Shown: piece after piece, positions 7,738 to 15,488 of the stretch | Layout: every line of letters begins with the position of its first letter | How positions within the stretch are numbered: position 1 is the first letter of the stretch | Origin: Hoeflea sp. 108 | Lineage (GTDB): Bacteria > Pseudomonadota > Alphaproteobacteria > Rhizobiales > Rhizobiaceae | Reading direction: 5' to 3' | DNA: 64,000 bases | Assembly (NCBI RefSeq): GCF_000372965.1 | Contig: NZ_KB890024.1 | Location: 1,056,839 to 1,120,838, forward strand | Made by a program: the position numbers and the translations under genes | The notes under the pieces: model-generated | Told to the model about the DNA's origin: nothing | Database searches by the model: none | The model's input: the letters and a program-made list of their open reading frames with translations, nothing else

Positions 7738-8987
7738 CCACTTTCACCCCCACCATGTCGGAAGATGTCCTCGCTGCTGTCCAATGGGCCGTCGCCGAAG
7801 ATTCGCCGCTCGAAATCATTGGTCATGGCTCCAAGCGCGCCATTGGCAGGCCGCAGCAGGCCGAGCACACGCTTGACCTGTCGAAGCTGTCAGGCGTCAC
7901 GCTTTACGAACCCGCGGAACTGGTGTTGTCGGCGAAGGCGGGCACGCCGCTGGCCGAGATCGAGAGGCTGCTTGCCGAAAACGGTCAGCAGCTTGCCTTC
8001 GAGCCCATCGACTACGGTCCGCTGCTTGGCGAGATGCCGGGGCAGGGAACCATCGGCGGTGTGCTCGCCGCCAACCTCGCGGGACCGCGCCGGCTCAAGG
8101 CCGGGGCCGCACGCGACCACATCCTCGGCATCCACGCCGTCTCCGGGCGCGGCGAGGCCTTCAAGTCGGGCGGCCGCGTGGTCAAAAACGTCACCGGCTA
8201 TGATCTGTCCAAGGTCATAGCCGGCTCCTGGGGCACGCTGGCGGTCGCGACCGACGTCACCTTCAAGGTGCTGCCGGCGGCCGAGACCGAGACCACGCTC
8301 ATCATCCGCGGCCTTCTCGACGACAACGCCACCGCCGCCATGTCGATCGCCATGGGTTCCAGCGCCGAGGTGTCTTCGGCGGCACACCTGCCCGAGCGGA
8401 TGGCCTCACGCGTGTTCGACGGCAAGCTCGGCAGCGACCCTGCAACGTTGCTGCGTGTCGAAGGGTTCGGCCCATCGGTCGCTTATCGCCTGGGACAGCT
8501 CAGGCAAATGCTCGGCAATGCCGGCCCACTGGAGGAGCTAACGGAGGGTGCGTCCCGCGCGCTCTGGCGCGATGTGCGCGATGTCTGCCCCTTTGCCGAC
8601 GGCAGCGACAAGCCGGTCTGGCGTATCTCGATGCCGCCGGCCAATGCCAACCACATGGTGCTGGCGCTGCGCATGCAGGTGGCATGCGACGCCTTCTACG
8701 ACTGGCAGGGTGGCCTCGTCTGGCTGCGCATGGAAGGCGAGCCGGAAGCAGATCTGTTGCGCGGTCTGATCAGGCAGTTCGGCGGCGGCCATGCGACGCT
8801 GGTCCGCGCCGCCCCGGCATGGCGCGCCGCGATCCCGGTGTTCGAACCGCAGCCCGCGGCACTGGCGGCACTTTCGGCCCGTCTCAAGGCGGAATTCGAC
8901 CCCAAGTCCATCCTCAATCCCGGCCGGATGGTGCATTCGCTCGACTCTGCTACCTTGGCGCGTGTATCGGAGGAAGTCACATCATGA
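7734..8987 (+). CDS. glcE: glycolate oxidase subunit GlcE
   Basis: A 417-residue FAD-binding subunit of glycolate oxidase. The GTG at 7734 overlaps the previous stop as GTGA and is favoured for coupling; an ATG seven codons on (MSEDVLAAVQ) is the alternative. It shows the FAD-binding type 4 fold with LPIEIIGHGSKR-like entry (here PLEIIGHGSKRAIG), GQGTIGGVLAANLAGPRR, and GRVVKNVTGYDLSKV. It ends with a shortened oxidase C-terminus (SILNPGRM). It forms a heteromer with GlcD and GlcF. Its stop overlaps the next start (ATGA). Confidence 0.93.
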   Translation: MTTFTPTMSEDVLAAVQWAVAEDSPLEIIGHGSKRAIGRPQQAEHTLDLSKLSGVTLYEPAELVLSAKAGTPLAEIERLLAENGQQLAFEPIDYGPLLGEMPGQGTIGGVLAANLAGPRRLKAGAARDHILGIHAVSGRGEAFKSGGRVVKNVTGYDLSKVIAGSWGTLAVATDVTFKVLPAAETETTLIIRGLLDDNATAAMSIAMGSSAEVSSAAHLPERMASRVFDGKLGSDPATLLRVEGFGPSVAYRLGQLRQMLGNAGPLEELTEGASRALWRDVRDVCPFADGSDKPVWRISMPPANANHMVLALRMQVACDAFYDWQGGLVWLRMEGEPEADLLRGLIRQFGGGHATLVRAAPAWRAAIPVFEPQPAALAALSARLKAEFDPKSILNPGRMVHSLDSATLARVSEEVTS

Positions 8988-9361
8988 GCGACACGCAGCC
9001 GAATTTCACCCCGCGCCAGACCGACCGCTGGCTCGATCCGGGCCCGACCAATGCCCAGGTCATCTACATCCTCTACCTCGCCGGACTGGTCATCGGCGTC
9101 AGCGGCATCGTCGGTATCATCCTGGCCTACATGAACCGTGGCAAGGCCGGCGGCTTCGTCGAGACCCACTACACCTGGCTGATCCGAACCTTCTGGATCG
9201 GCCTGCTCTATGCGCTGATCTCGTTCATGCTGATCTTCGTCTTTATCGGCTTCATCCTGATGTTTGCGGTCGCCGTCTGGTTCATCGTCCGCTGTATCAT
9301 GGGTCTGCAGGCCGTGGGGCGCGGCGAGGCCATCAAGAACCCCGAAAGCTGGCTGATCTAG
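8984..9361 (+). CDS. DUF4870-like membrane protein nested between glcE and glcF
   Basis: A 125-residue inner-membrane protein starting at an ATG that overlaps the glcE stop. Three hydrophobic segments are visible: VIYILYLAGLVIGVSGIVGI, FWIGLLYALISFMLIFVFIG and the adjoining ILMFAVAVWFIVRCI. The ending GLQAVGRGEAIKNPESWLI is typical of COG3671/DUF4870-type small membrane proteins. Its function is unknown. Sitting inside the glc operon by coupling, it could anchor or assist the GlcDEF complex at the membrane, which is inference from position only. Confidence 0.75.
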   Translation: MSDTQPNFTPRQTDRWLDPGPTNAQVIYILYLAGLVIGVSGIVGIILAYMNRGKAGGFVETHYTWLIRTFWIGLLYALISFMLIFVFIGFILMFAVAVWFIVRCIMGLQAVGRGEAIKNPESWLI

Positions 9362-9387
9362 CCGCCTGACAAGAGTGCCATAACGCC

Positions 9388-10698
9388 GTGCAGACCAATT
9401 TCACCACAGCCCAGCTTGCCGATCCGCACGTTGCGGAATCGGAAAAGATCCTGCGCAAATGCGTGCATTGCGGGTTCTGCACGGCGACATGCCCGACCTA
9501 TGTGACCCTTGGCAACGAGCTCGATTCGCCGCGTGGCCGCATTTACCTGATCAAGGACATGCTGGAGAACGGGCGACCGGCGGACAAGGAGATCGTCACC
9601 CATATCGACCGCTGCTTGTCCTGCCTCGCCTGCATGACCACATGCCCTTCGGGCGTGAACTATATGCATCTGGTCGACCACGCCCGCGCCCATATCGAAA
9701 AGACTTACAAGCGCCCGCTGGCCAACAGGCTGACGCGCGGCGTGCTGGCGATGGTGCTGCCTTATCCCGCACGCTTCCGCGCTGCGCTCAAGCTGGCCAG
9801 GCTTGGCCGGCCTTTTGCCGATGTATTCGACAGGGTTGCGGCACTGAAGCCGTTTGCGGCGATGTTGAGGCTGGCGCCAAGATCGGTGCCGGCCGCGTCG
9901 CTCGTGGCATCGCCCGGCACGCATGCCGCATCCGGGGCCAGGCGCGGCCGTGTCGCCATCCTCACCGGCTGCGCCCAGCCGGTGCTCGAACCCGGCATCA
10001 ACGAGGCGACCGTGTCGCTGCTTAACCGTCTCGGCATCGAGGTCGTTGTGCCCAAGGGCGAGGGCTGCTGCGGCGCGCTCGTTCATCACATGGGCCGAGA
10101 AGATGCAGCACTCGCGTCGGCGCGCCAGAATGTCGACGCCTGGACCCGCGAGATCGACGATGGTGGGCTCGACGCCATCGTCATCACCGCCTCGGGCTGC
10201 GGCACCACGATCAAGGACTATGGCTTCATGCTGCGGCTGGACCCGGCCTATGCGCAGAAGGCCGAGCGCGTCTCGGCACTGGCCAAGGACGTCACCGAAT
10301 ATCTGGCGACGCTGGACCTGCCCGAACCGGCCCGCAAGCCGGGTTTGACGGTCGCCTATCATTCTGCCTGCTCGATGCAGCACGGCCAGAAGATCATTCG
10401 CCAGCCCAAGGACCTGCTCGCCCGTGCCGGTTTCGTGGTCAAGGAGCCGCGCGAAGGCCATCTTTGCTGTGGCTCGGCCGGCACCTACAACATCATGCAG
10501 CCTGAGATTTCGGCAAAGCTGCGCGACCGCAAGGTCAAGAACATCGAGGCCACGGGCGCGGCACTCGTCGCCACCGGCAACATCGGCTGCATCACCCAGA
10601 TAGCCTCGGCTGCGAAATTACCGGTGGTGCATACGGTCAAGCTGCTCGACTGGGCCTATGGCGGCGAAAAACCTGCCGGCGTGCCTGAGATCGGCTGA
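9388..10698 (+). CDS. glcF: glycolate oxidase iron-sulfur subunit GlcF
   Basis: A 436-residue electron-transfer subunit starting at GTG 9388. Two 4Fe-4S ferredoxin motifs (CVHCGFCTATCPTY and CLSCLACMTTCPSG) are followed by two CCG-type cysteine-rich domains, seen as GEGCCGALVHHMG and GHLCCGSAGTYN. A second set of cysteines (ASGCGTTIKDYG, HSACSMQHGQK) completes those domains. It passes electrons from the GlcDE flavins to the quinone pool. It closes the operon, 26 bases after the DUF4870-like gene. Confidence 0.94.
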   Translation: MQTNFTTAQLADPHVAESEKILRKCVHCGFCTATCPTYVTLGNELDSPRGRIYLIKDMLENGRPADKEIVTHIDRCLSCLACMTTCPSGVNYMHLVDHARAHIEKTYKRPLANRLTRGVLAMVLPYPARFRAALKLARLGRPFADVFDRVAALKPFAAMLRLAPRSVPAASLVASPGTHAASGARRGRVAILTGCAQPVLEPGINEATVSLLNRLGIEVVVPKGEGCCGALVHHMGREDAALASARQNVDAWTREIDDGGLDAIVITASGCGTTIKDYGFMLRLDPAYAQKAERVSALAKDVTEYLATLDLPEPARKPGLTVAYHSACSMQHGQKIIRQPKDLLARAGFVVKEPREGHLCCGSAGTYNIMQPEISAKLRDRKVKNIEATGAALVATGNIGCITQIASAAKLPVVHTVKLLDWAYGGEKPAGVPEIG

Positions 10699-10841
10699 GC
10701 TGATGCATGCTGTAACCGATGCGCAACGACTACAAGCAGAGTTGACCACAGTGCGCGCCGCCCGGGATTGAACAGGACGGGTGGAACATGCGATGGCTTC
10801 GCGCGTTGCAGCAACATCGAAAAAGCGCATTGGAAGCCTCT

Positions 10842-11645
10842 ATGTCGACACTCACCCGCCGCAGGTTGCTGGCGCTTGCCGCAACCGGGGCAGCCTCGGC
10901 GGCACTGTCCGCATGTTCGACAACGCAGGCTGAGCGCTCCGCTTACGCCGCGCCGGCTTACCCCGTTGCGCCGCCTCCGCCGTCCCTGCGCAACGACCCA
11001 GGTTTTGGCGAGCCGCAGATGATGTATGCGCCGGTCAACGACAACGGCTTCGACATTCCGGGCGTGCCGTTCAAGAAGATCGACCCGCGCTACTATCGCC
11101 AGGTGGTGAGCAATCCCACCGGCGAGGCGCCGGGCACGGTTGTCATCGATACCTCCCAGCACTTCCTCTATGTGGTTGCCGACAATGGCGAGGCCATCCG
11201 CTACGGCGTCGGCCTCGGTCGCGCAGGTTTCGAATGGGCGGGCCGCGGCGTCATCGAGTGGAAGCAGGAATGGCCGCGCTGGTTCCCGCCGAACGAGATG
11301 ATCGACCGCCAGCCCGAGCTGGAGAAATTTCGGGCCCGCCAGATCCCCGGCAAGAACGAGTGGGAAGGCGGCATGCAGCCGGGCGTCCAGAACCCGCTCG
11401 GAGCGCGCGCGCTCTACATTTTCCAGGACGGCAAAGACACGCTGTATCGCCTGCACGGCTCGCCCGAATGGGCGTCCATCGGCAAGTCGGTGTCGTCAGG
11501 CTGTGTCCGGCTGATCAACCAGGACATCATTGATCTTTACAATCGTGTGGCAGACGGCACGCCCATCGTCGTCACAAATGGTCTCGCTCCGGCCGCGCAG
11601 CCGGAGGCGGTTTCGCAGATCAGCAGCGACGCCTACAGGCTTTAG
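10842..11645 (+). CDS. L,D-transpeptidase (YkuD), Tat/lipoprotein-type
   Basis: A 267-residue cell-envelope enzyme. The N-terminus MSTLTRRRLLALAATGAASA has a twin-arginine-like motif and then ALSAC, a lipobox, so it is probably exported folded and lipidated. The YkuD catalytic signature is HGSPEWASIGKSVSSGCVRL, with the Cys as nucleophile. Proline-rich linker after the lipobox. Such enzymes form 3-3 peptidoglycan cross-links or link proteins to peptidoglycan, common in Rhizobiales. The start is placed at ATG 10842 because it directly precedes the signal. A second YkuD gene lies beyond folD. Confidence 0.87.
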   Translation: MSTLTRRRLLALAATGAASAALSACSTTQAERSAYAAPAYPVAPPPPSLRNDPGFGEPQMMYAPVNDNGFDIPGVPFKKIDPRYYRQVVSNPTGEAPGTVVIDTSQHFLYVVADNGEAIRYGVGLGRAGFEWAGRGVIEWKQEWPRWFPPNEMIDRQPELEKFRARQIPGKNEWEGGMQPGVQNPLGARALYIFQDGKDTLYRLHGSPEWASIGKSVSSGCVRLINQDIIDLYNRVADGTPIVVTNGLAPAAQPEAVSQISSDAYRL

Positions 11646-11712
11646 ATGAGAGTATGATCCCCAAAAGTGGGCGCCGGTTTTCGGAATAGACCATGCTCGA
11701 AAGCAATCGTGC

Positions 11713-12636
11713 CTACTCGGCGGCGAGCCTGGCCTCGCCGCTGGCAAATGTCTGCTTGTAGAGCGCCCGCTGGCGGTTGAGCGCCACCATGGTGTTGCGC
11801 AGCAGGATCGCCACCGTGACAGGACCGACGCCGCCGGGCACGGGCGTGATCCACGACGCCACTTCCTTGACCGAATCGGTGTCGACATCGCCGACGATGC
11901 GGGTCGAGCCATCTGGCAGCGTCTCGGCATTTATGCCGATGTCGATGACGGCCGCTCCCGGCTTCACCATGTCGGCCTTGATCAGCCGCGGCTTGCCGAC
12001 GGCGACGAACAGCGCGTCGGCACGGCGTGCATGCGCTGCCAGGGATCGCGTCATGTGGTGGCACACGGTGACCGTTGCCCCCTCGCTCATCAAAAGGAAG
12101 GCGATCGGCTTGCCGACGATCTCGGAATGGCCGACCACCACCACTTCGAGCCCCTTGAGGTCGAGACCGGTCGCTTTCAGCAGTTCAACAGATGCCGCCG
12201 CCGTGCAGGGTGCCAAGTCGAGCTGGTTGTAGACGATGTTGCCGATCGAGGCCGGGTGCATGCCTTCGACGTCCTTGAGCGGATGCACTGCCGCCTGGAT
12301 CGCCTTGATCGGGATGTGTTGCGGCACCGGCCGCTGGATGATGATGCCGGTCACGCGCGGATCGGCGTTCATGCCGTGGATCGCGGCTTCGAGCTCGCCG
12401 GCGGTCAGTTCGGCCGGGAACCGCCGTTCCTCGAAGTCGATGCCAGCAAGCTGTGCCTTGGCGCGCTGGTTGCGCACATAGACATCGACGGCTTCGACGT
12501 CGCCGACGGTGATCGAAACGAGCTTGGGGCGGAAACCTTCTTCGGTCGCCTGCTGGGCGGCAGCGCGAACTTCGGCGATGATGCGGGCGGCGACTGGGCC
12601 GCCCTTGAGATAGCGGGTGTCATCGAGCGGCGGCAT
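11713..12636 (-). CDS. folD: FolD-like methylenetetrahydrofolate dehydrogenase, divergent active site
   Basis: A 307-residue FolD-family protein with the NADP-binding Rossmann segment (VVVVGHSEIVGKPIAFLL) and the C-terminal ITPVPGGVGPVTVAILLRNT signature. Canonical FolD interconverts methylene-, methenyl- and formyl-tetrahydrofolate. The usual catalytic Lys (E. coli K54, in YVASK) is Gln here (YVRNQ). The Asp of DVDG (E. coli D121) is Glu (DVEGMHP). Q98 is kept (IIQRPVP). Loss of that Lys is known to abolish cyclohydrolase activity, so this may be a dehydrogenase-only form or a specialised paralogue. It stands alone between two transpeptidase genes. Confidence 0.88.
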   Translation of the reverse strand: MPPLDDTRYLKGGPVAARIIAEVRAAAQQATEEGFRPKLVSITVGDVEAVDVYVRNQRAKAQLAGIDFEERRFPAELTAGELEAAIHGMNADPRVTGIIIQRPVPQHIPIKAIQAAVHPLKDVEGMHPASIGNIVYNQLDLAPCTAAASVELLKATGLDLKGLEVVVVGHSEIVGKPIAFLLMSEGATVTVCHHMTRSLAAHARRADALFVAVGKPRLIKADMVKPGAAVIDIGINAETLPDGSTRIVGDVDTDSVKEVASWITPVPGGVGPVTVAILLRNTMVALNRQRALYKQTFASGEARLAAE

Positions 12637-12904
12637 TTTTGTCCTTCCGGCGTCAACGGGGTCCGTTCCGGATACTTCGGCTTGCCGCCAAAGAAAAGGG
12701 CGGCTTGAGGTGAATTTCACCCATACTGAACAAATTTTCCTGATTGTGACGGTTTCGTGTCATCCACAAAGCGAAAAGGGCAGCGCCTGGCGCTGCCCTT
12801 CTGCTCAGAGGCCCGGCTTCTATGGCCGGGCTCCGCCCCCGTAACCGGTTAGTGCAATTCCGGAAAAGCCAAGCGGCTTCTGTCCGAAATTGCGTCAAGC
12901 TGCT

Positions 12905-13678
12905 CTATTTGACGACGACCTTGGTGCCGACCGGCACGCGTTCGTAGAGATCCATCACGTCCTCGTTGCGCATCCGGATGCAGCCCGAAGACACCGCCCC
13001 GCCAATCGTCCACGGCTGGTTGGTGCCGTGGATGCGGTAGAGCGTCGAGCCGAGATACAGTGCACGCGCGCCAAGCGGATTTTCAGGTCCGCCCTGCATC
13101 ATCGCCGGCAGCACGCGGCCCTTGGCGCGCTCGCGGGCGATCATCTCCGCCGGCGGGCGCCAGTCCGGCCATTCGCGCTTGGAAGACACCTTGTGCGTCC
13201 CCGACCATTCGAAGCCGGGCTTGCCGGTGCCCACGCCGTAGCGTCGCGCCTGGCCGCCGGCTTCGACGAGATAGAGGAAGTTTTCGGTCGTATCGATGAT
13301 GATTGTGCCCGGCTGCTCGGCGCCATCATAGGCGACCTGCTGCGGCAGGTAGATCGGGTTGATCTGCGGCTTCACCGAACGCTTCTCGGGTGCACGCAAT
13401 GCGGCGGTCTGCACCTGGTCCGGCCTAGCCTTTTGGCGCTGTGCCTGCCGTTGCTGGCGTGGTGCCGCCTGCTGCACCTGCTGCTGCCTGGGCTCGCGCG
13501 CCTGGCGGCGCGGCATCACCTCGGCCGGGTTGCGCCCGAGTTGCAGCACCCACGGCGCCGAGAGATCGGGGCTCACCACCACGGGCGGCCGCTCGGCATA
13601 GCGATCATAGGCCAGCGCCGGCGCGGCCAACTCGACCAGAAAAGCGGCCGAGGCCAGCAAGACAAGAGGTTTCTTCAT
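12905..13678 (-). CDS. L,D-transpeptidase (YkuD), periplasmic
   Basis: A 257-residue exported YkuD enzyme. The ATG at 13678 gives a clean signal peptide (MKKPLVLLASAAFLVELA, cleavage near APALAYD). A Gln/Arg-rich low-complexity linker of about 40 residues follows, then the catalytic domain. The catalytic motif is HGTNQPWTIGGAVSSGCIRM with the nucleophilic Cys. It resembles the lipoprotein-type transpeptidase at 10842 in the catalytic half but differs in export signal and linker. The role is peptidoglycan cross-linking or attachment of outer-membrane proteins. Confidence 0.88.
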   Translation of the reverse strand: MKKPLVLLASAAFLVELAAPALAYDRYAERPPVVVSPDLSAPWVLQLGRNPAEVMPRRQAREPRQQQVQQAAPRQQRQAQRQKARPDQVQTAALRAPEKRSVKPQINPIYLPQQVAYDGAEQPGTIIIDTTENFLYLVEAGGQARRYGVGTGKPGFEWSGTHKVSSKREWPDWRPPAEMIARERAKGRVLPAMMQGGPENPLGARALYLGSTLYRIHGTNQPWTIGGAVSSGCIRMRNEDVMDLYERVPVGTKVVVK

Positions 13679-13943
13679 GGACGCACTCTCAACACGTTCG
13701 TCTCTGCCGGAAAGGACGGCGCCCACCGGGATTCGGGTCGACATTGAAGCCGTCGTCCCACCGAAACATGAATCGGGTTGCTTAAAATGCGAGATTGTCA
13801 GGAAAGCTTTTGGTGTGGTTACCGGTCGGTTCAGGAATCTGGTAAAGCACAGGTAAATCAACGCGTTCAGGCGGTTAACAAGCAATTCCGAGGAAAGCAC
13901 CGGAGGCTTTCCGGAAATTGCGTCACAAGAAGCGGATCTGGTG

Positions 13944-14582
13944 ATGGAAGAGAAAAAGACAGGCCTCATGCAGGGTGCTGATGGCGCGACACGCTGCTTC
14001 TGGCCGGGCACTTTGCCCGACTATTTGCATTATCATGACAACGAATGGGGGCGTCCGGTTGCCGACGACACCAGGCTGTTCGAGAAGATCTGCCTGGAAG
14101 GCTTCCAGTCGGGGCTGTCGTGGCTCACCATCCTGCGCAAGCGCGACAGCTTTCGCGAGGCCTTTTCCGGCTTCGATTTCGACAAGGTCGCCGAATATGG
14201 TGACAGCGACATCGTGCGGCTGCTGGGCAATGCCGGCATCGTTCGCCACCGCGGCAAGATCGTCTCGACCATCAACAACGCCCGCCGTGCGCGTGCGCTC
14301 GCCGACGAGGCCGGCTCGCTGGCGGCGTGGTTCTGGAAGTTCGAGCCCGGCGAAGATGAACGGCCCAAGATCGTCGACTACCCGACCCTGATCGCCAACC
14401 CGACGACACCAACGTCGACGCGCATCTCAAAGGAACTGAAGAAGCGTGGCTGGACCTTCGTCGGCCCGACAACGATCTACGCCTTCATGCAGGCCATGGG
14501 CATGGTCAATGACCACATCGAAGGGTGCATGTGCCGGGGCAAGATCGAAGCCGAGCGCAAGGCGTTCAAGCGGCCGGGGTAG
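13944..14582 (+). CDS. tag: DNA-3-methyladenine glycosylase I
   Basis: A 212-residue base-excision repair enzyme that removes 3-methyladenine from DNA. The Tag signature is complete: RCFWPGTLPDYLHYHDNEWG at the N-terminus, the FQSGLSWLTILRKR block, and the C-terminal VNDHIEGCMCR. The N-terminal Cys and His together with the final His and Cys form the Tag zinc site. A GTG directly precedes the chosen ATG. The first nine residues are weakly conserved, so a start at the next Met is possible. A dispersed repeat follows the stop. Confidence 0.92.
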   Translation: MEEKKTGLMQGADGATRCFWPGTLPDYLHYHDNEWGRPVADDTRLFEKICLEGFQSGLSWLTILRKRDSFREAFSGFDFDKVAEYGDSDIVRLLGNAGIVRHRGKIVSTINNARRARALADEAGSLAAWFWKFEPGEDERPKIVDYPTLIANPTTPTSTRISKELKKRGWTFVGPTTIYAFMQAMGMVNDHIEGCMCRGKIEAERKAFKRPG

Positions 14583-14590
14583 CCGCTCCT

Positions 14591-14687
14591 CATCCACCTG
14601 CCAGCACCTTCTCCCGCTCGCTGGGAGAAGGGACGCCGCGGCGATGCCGGCGTCCAACTCCCCCCGTTCTTGCGGGAGAGGGTAAGA
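14591..14687. repeat. dispersed palindromic intergenic repeat
   Basis: A copy of the same repeat family as at 5341-5522. It carries a CACCTTCTCCCGC...GGGAGAAGG hairpin followed by a second GC-rich half with CCGTTCTTGCGGGAGAGG. It occupies most of the gap between the tag stop and the end of the convergent gene at 14725, where it could fold as a terminator for both. Confidence 0.65.
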
Positions 14688-14724
14688 ATGAGAAGCGGTG
14701 CGGCCCCGGAACCGCTCTGCCCAC

Positions 14725-15108
14725 TCACCGCTCATACCTGCCCTTGTGACCACTTCCGGCGATATCCCAGACCAGGCTCCGCCCCGATACTGTCAGCACC
14801 AAGCCGCCGAAGCTGCGGTCGTCGGGCGTGTGTGTGGGGGAAGCAGCACTCCGGCCCGACGGGATCACCTCGACGGTCGAGCCGCGCCTGACCCAGCACC
14901 CCCTGCCGTACTGGTCGTTGGCGCCATAGGCGAGCATGAACTCGAAGCTGCCGTCTGGTCGGAGCAAGAGTTCGGATCCGACCTCCATGACGCCGTTGAG
15001 ATAGTAGTGACCGGCAAGTCGCTTGTCGCCCGGTGCGCAGGCGAGTGCAGCGTTCACGCCGCAGATCCAAAGCGCCAACGTGGCGAACAGGATACGCAGT
15101 TTCGGCAT
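14725..15108 (-). CDS. exported hypothetical protein
   Basis: A 127-residue protein beginning MPKLRILFATLALWICGVNA, a clear signal peptide with cleavage near ALACAPG. The mature part is a small beta-rich domain (HYYLNGVMEVGSELLLRPDG, then SFEFMLAYGANDQYGRGCW) ending in SLVWDIAGSG. Two cysteines could form a disulfide. The pattern of paired beta strands is seen in small periplasmic proteins of unknown role, and I recognise no named family. The next gene upstream, at 15129, has the same orientation and may be co-transcribed. Confidence 0.65.
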   Translation of the reverse strand: MPKLRILFATLALWICGVNAALACAPGDKRLAGHYYLNGVMEVGSELLLRPDGSFEFMLAYGANDQYGRGCWVRRGSTVEVIPSGRSAASPTHTPDDRSFGGLVLTVSGRSLVWDIAGSGHKGRYER

Positions 15109-15128
15109 GGCGGTGCCTTTCTGGGGGC

Positions 15129-15281
15129 TCAGGCGCCCTGTCCGGCGAGCATCAGCCCGGCGACGATGGCTCCAAGCACACCCATCGCCGGGTAGAGCAC
15201 CAGCGCTACGGTCATGAGTGTAGCGCCGACCGGTGCGGATTGCGGCTGTCGAGCTTCTGTCTTGCCGTCTGTATCAGCCAT
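15129..15281 (-). CDS. 50-residue single-pass membrane protein
   Basis: Reading leftwards from ATG 15281 the product begins MADTDGKTEARQPQSAPVGA. It continues into one hydrophobic segment (TLMTVALVLYPAMGVLGAIV) and ends AGLMLAGQGA. The hydrophilic N-terminus and single hydrophobic helix make it a credible small membrane protein. The stop lies 20 bases before the exported hypothetical gene (start 15108), so the two may form one operon. No function can be assigned. Confidence 0.5.
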   Translation of the reverse strand: MADTDGKTEARQPQSAPVGATLMTVALVLYPAMGVLGAIVAGLMLAGQGA

Positions 15282-15488
15282 GGCGGCCGTTTCCTTTCAG
15301 TGTCGGCGCGCCTTTTCTGCCTTGCAGGTATCGGTACGATGCCGGCCAGAAGCGCAAATGTTTCCACTTGTCTGCACCCTGCGCGTCGGCGTGGCGTCAA
15401 ACTCTTGCCGCTCCCCCCCAATTCGGTTACGACACGGCGCGCTGCATCTGCGGCCAAAACATCTGGAAAAATTGCGGAATTCTCGATC

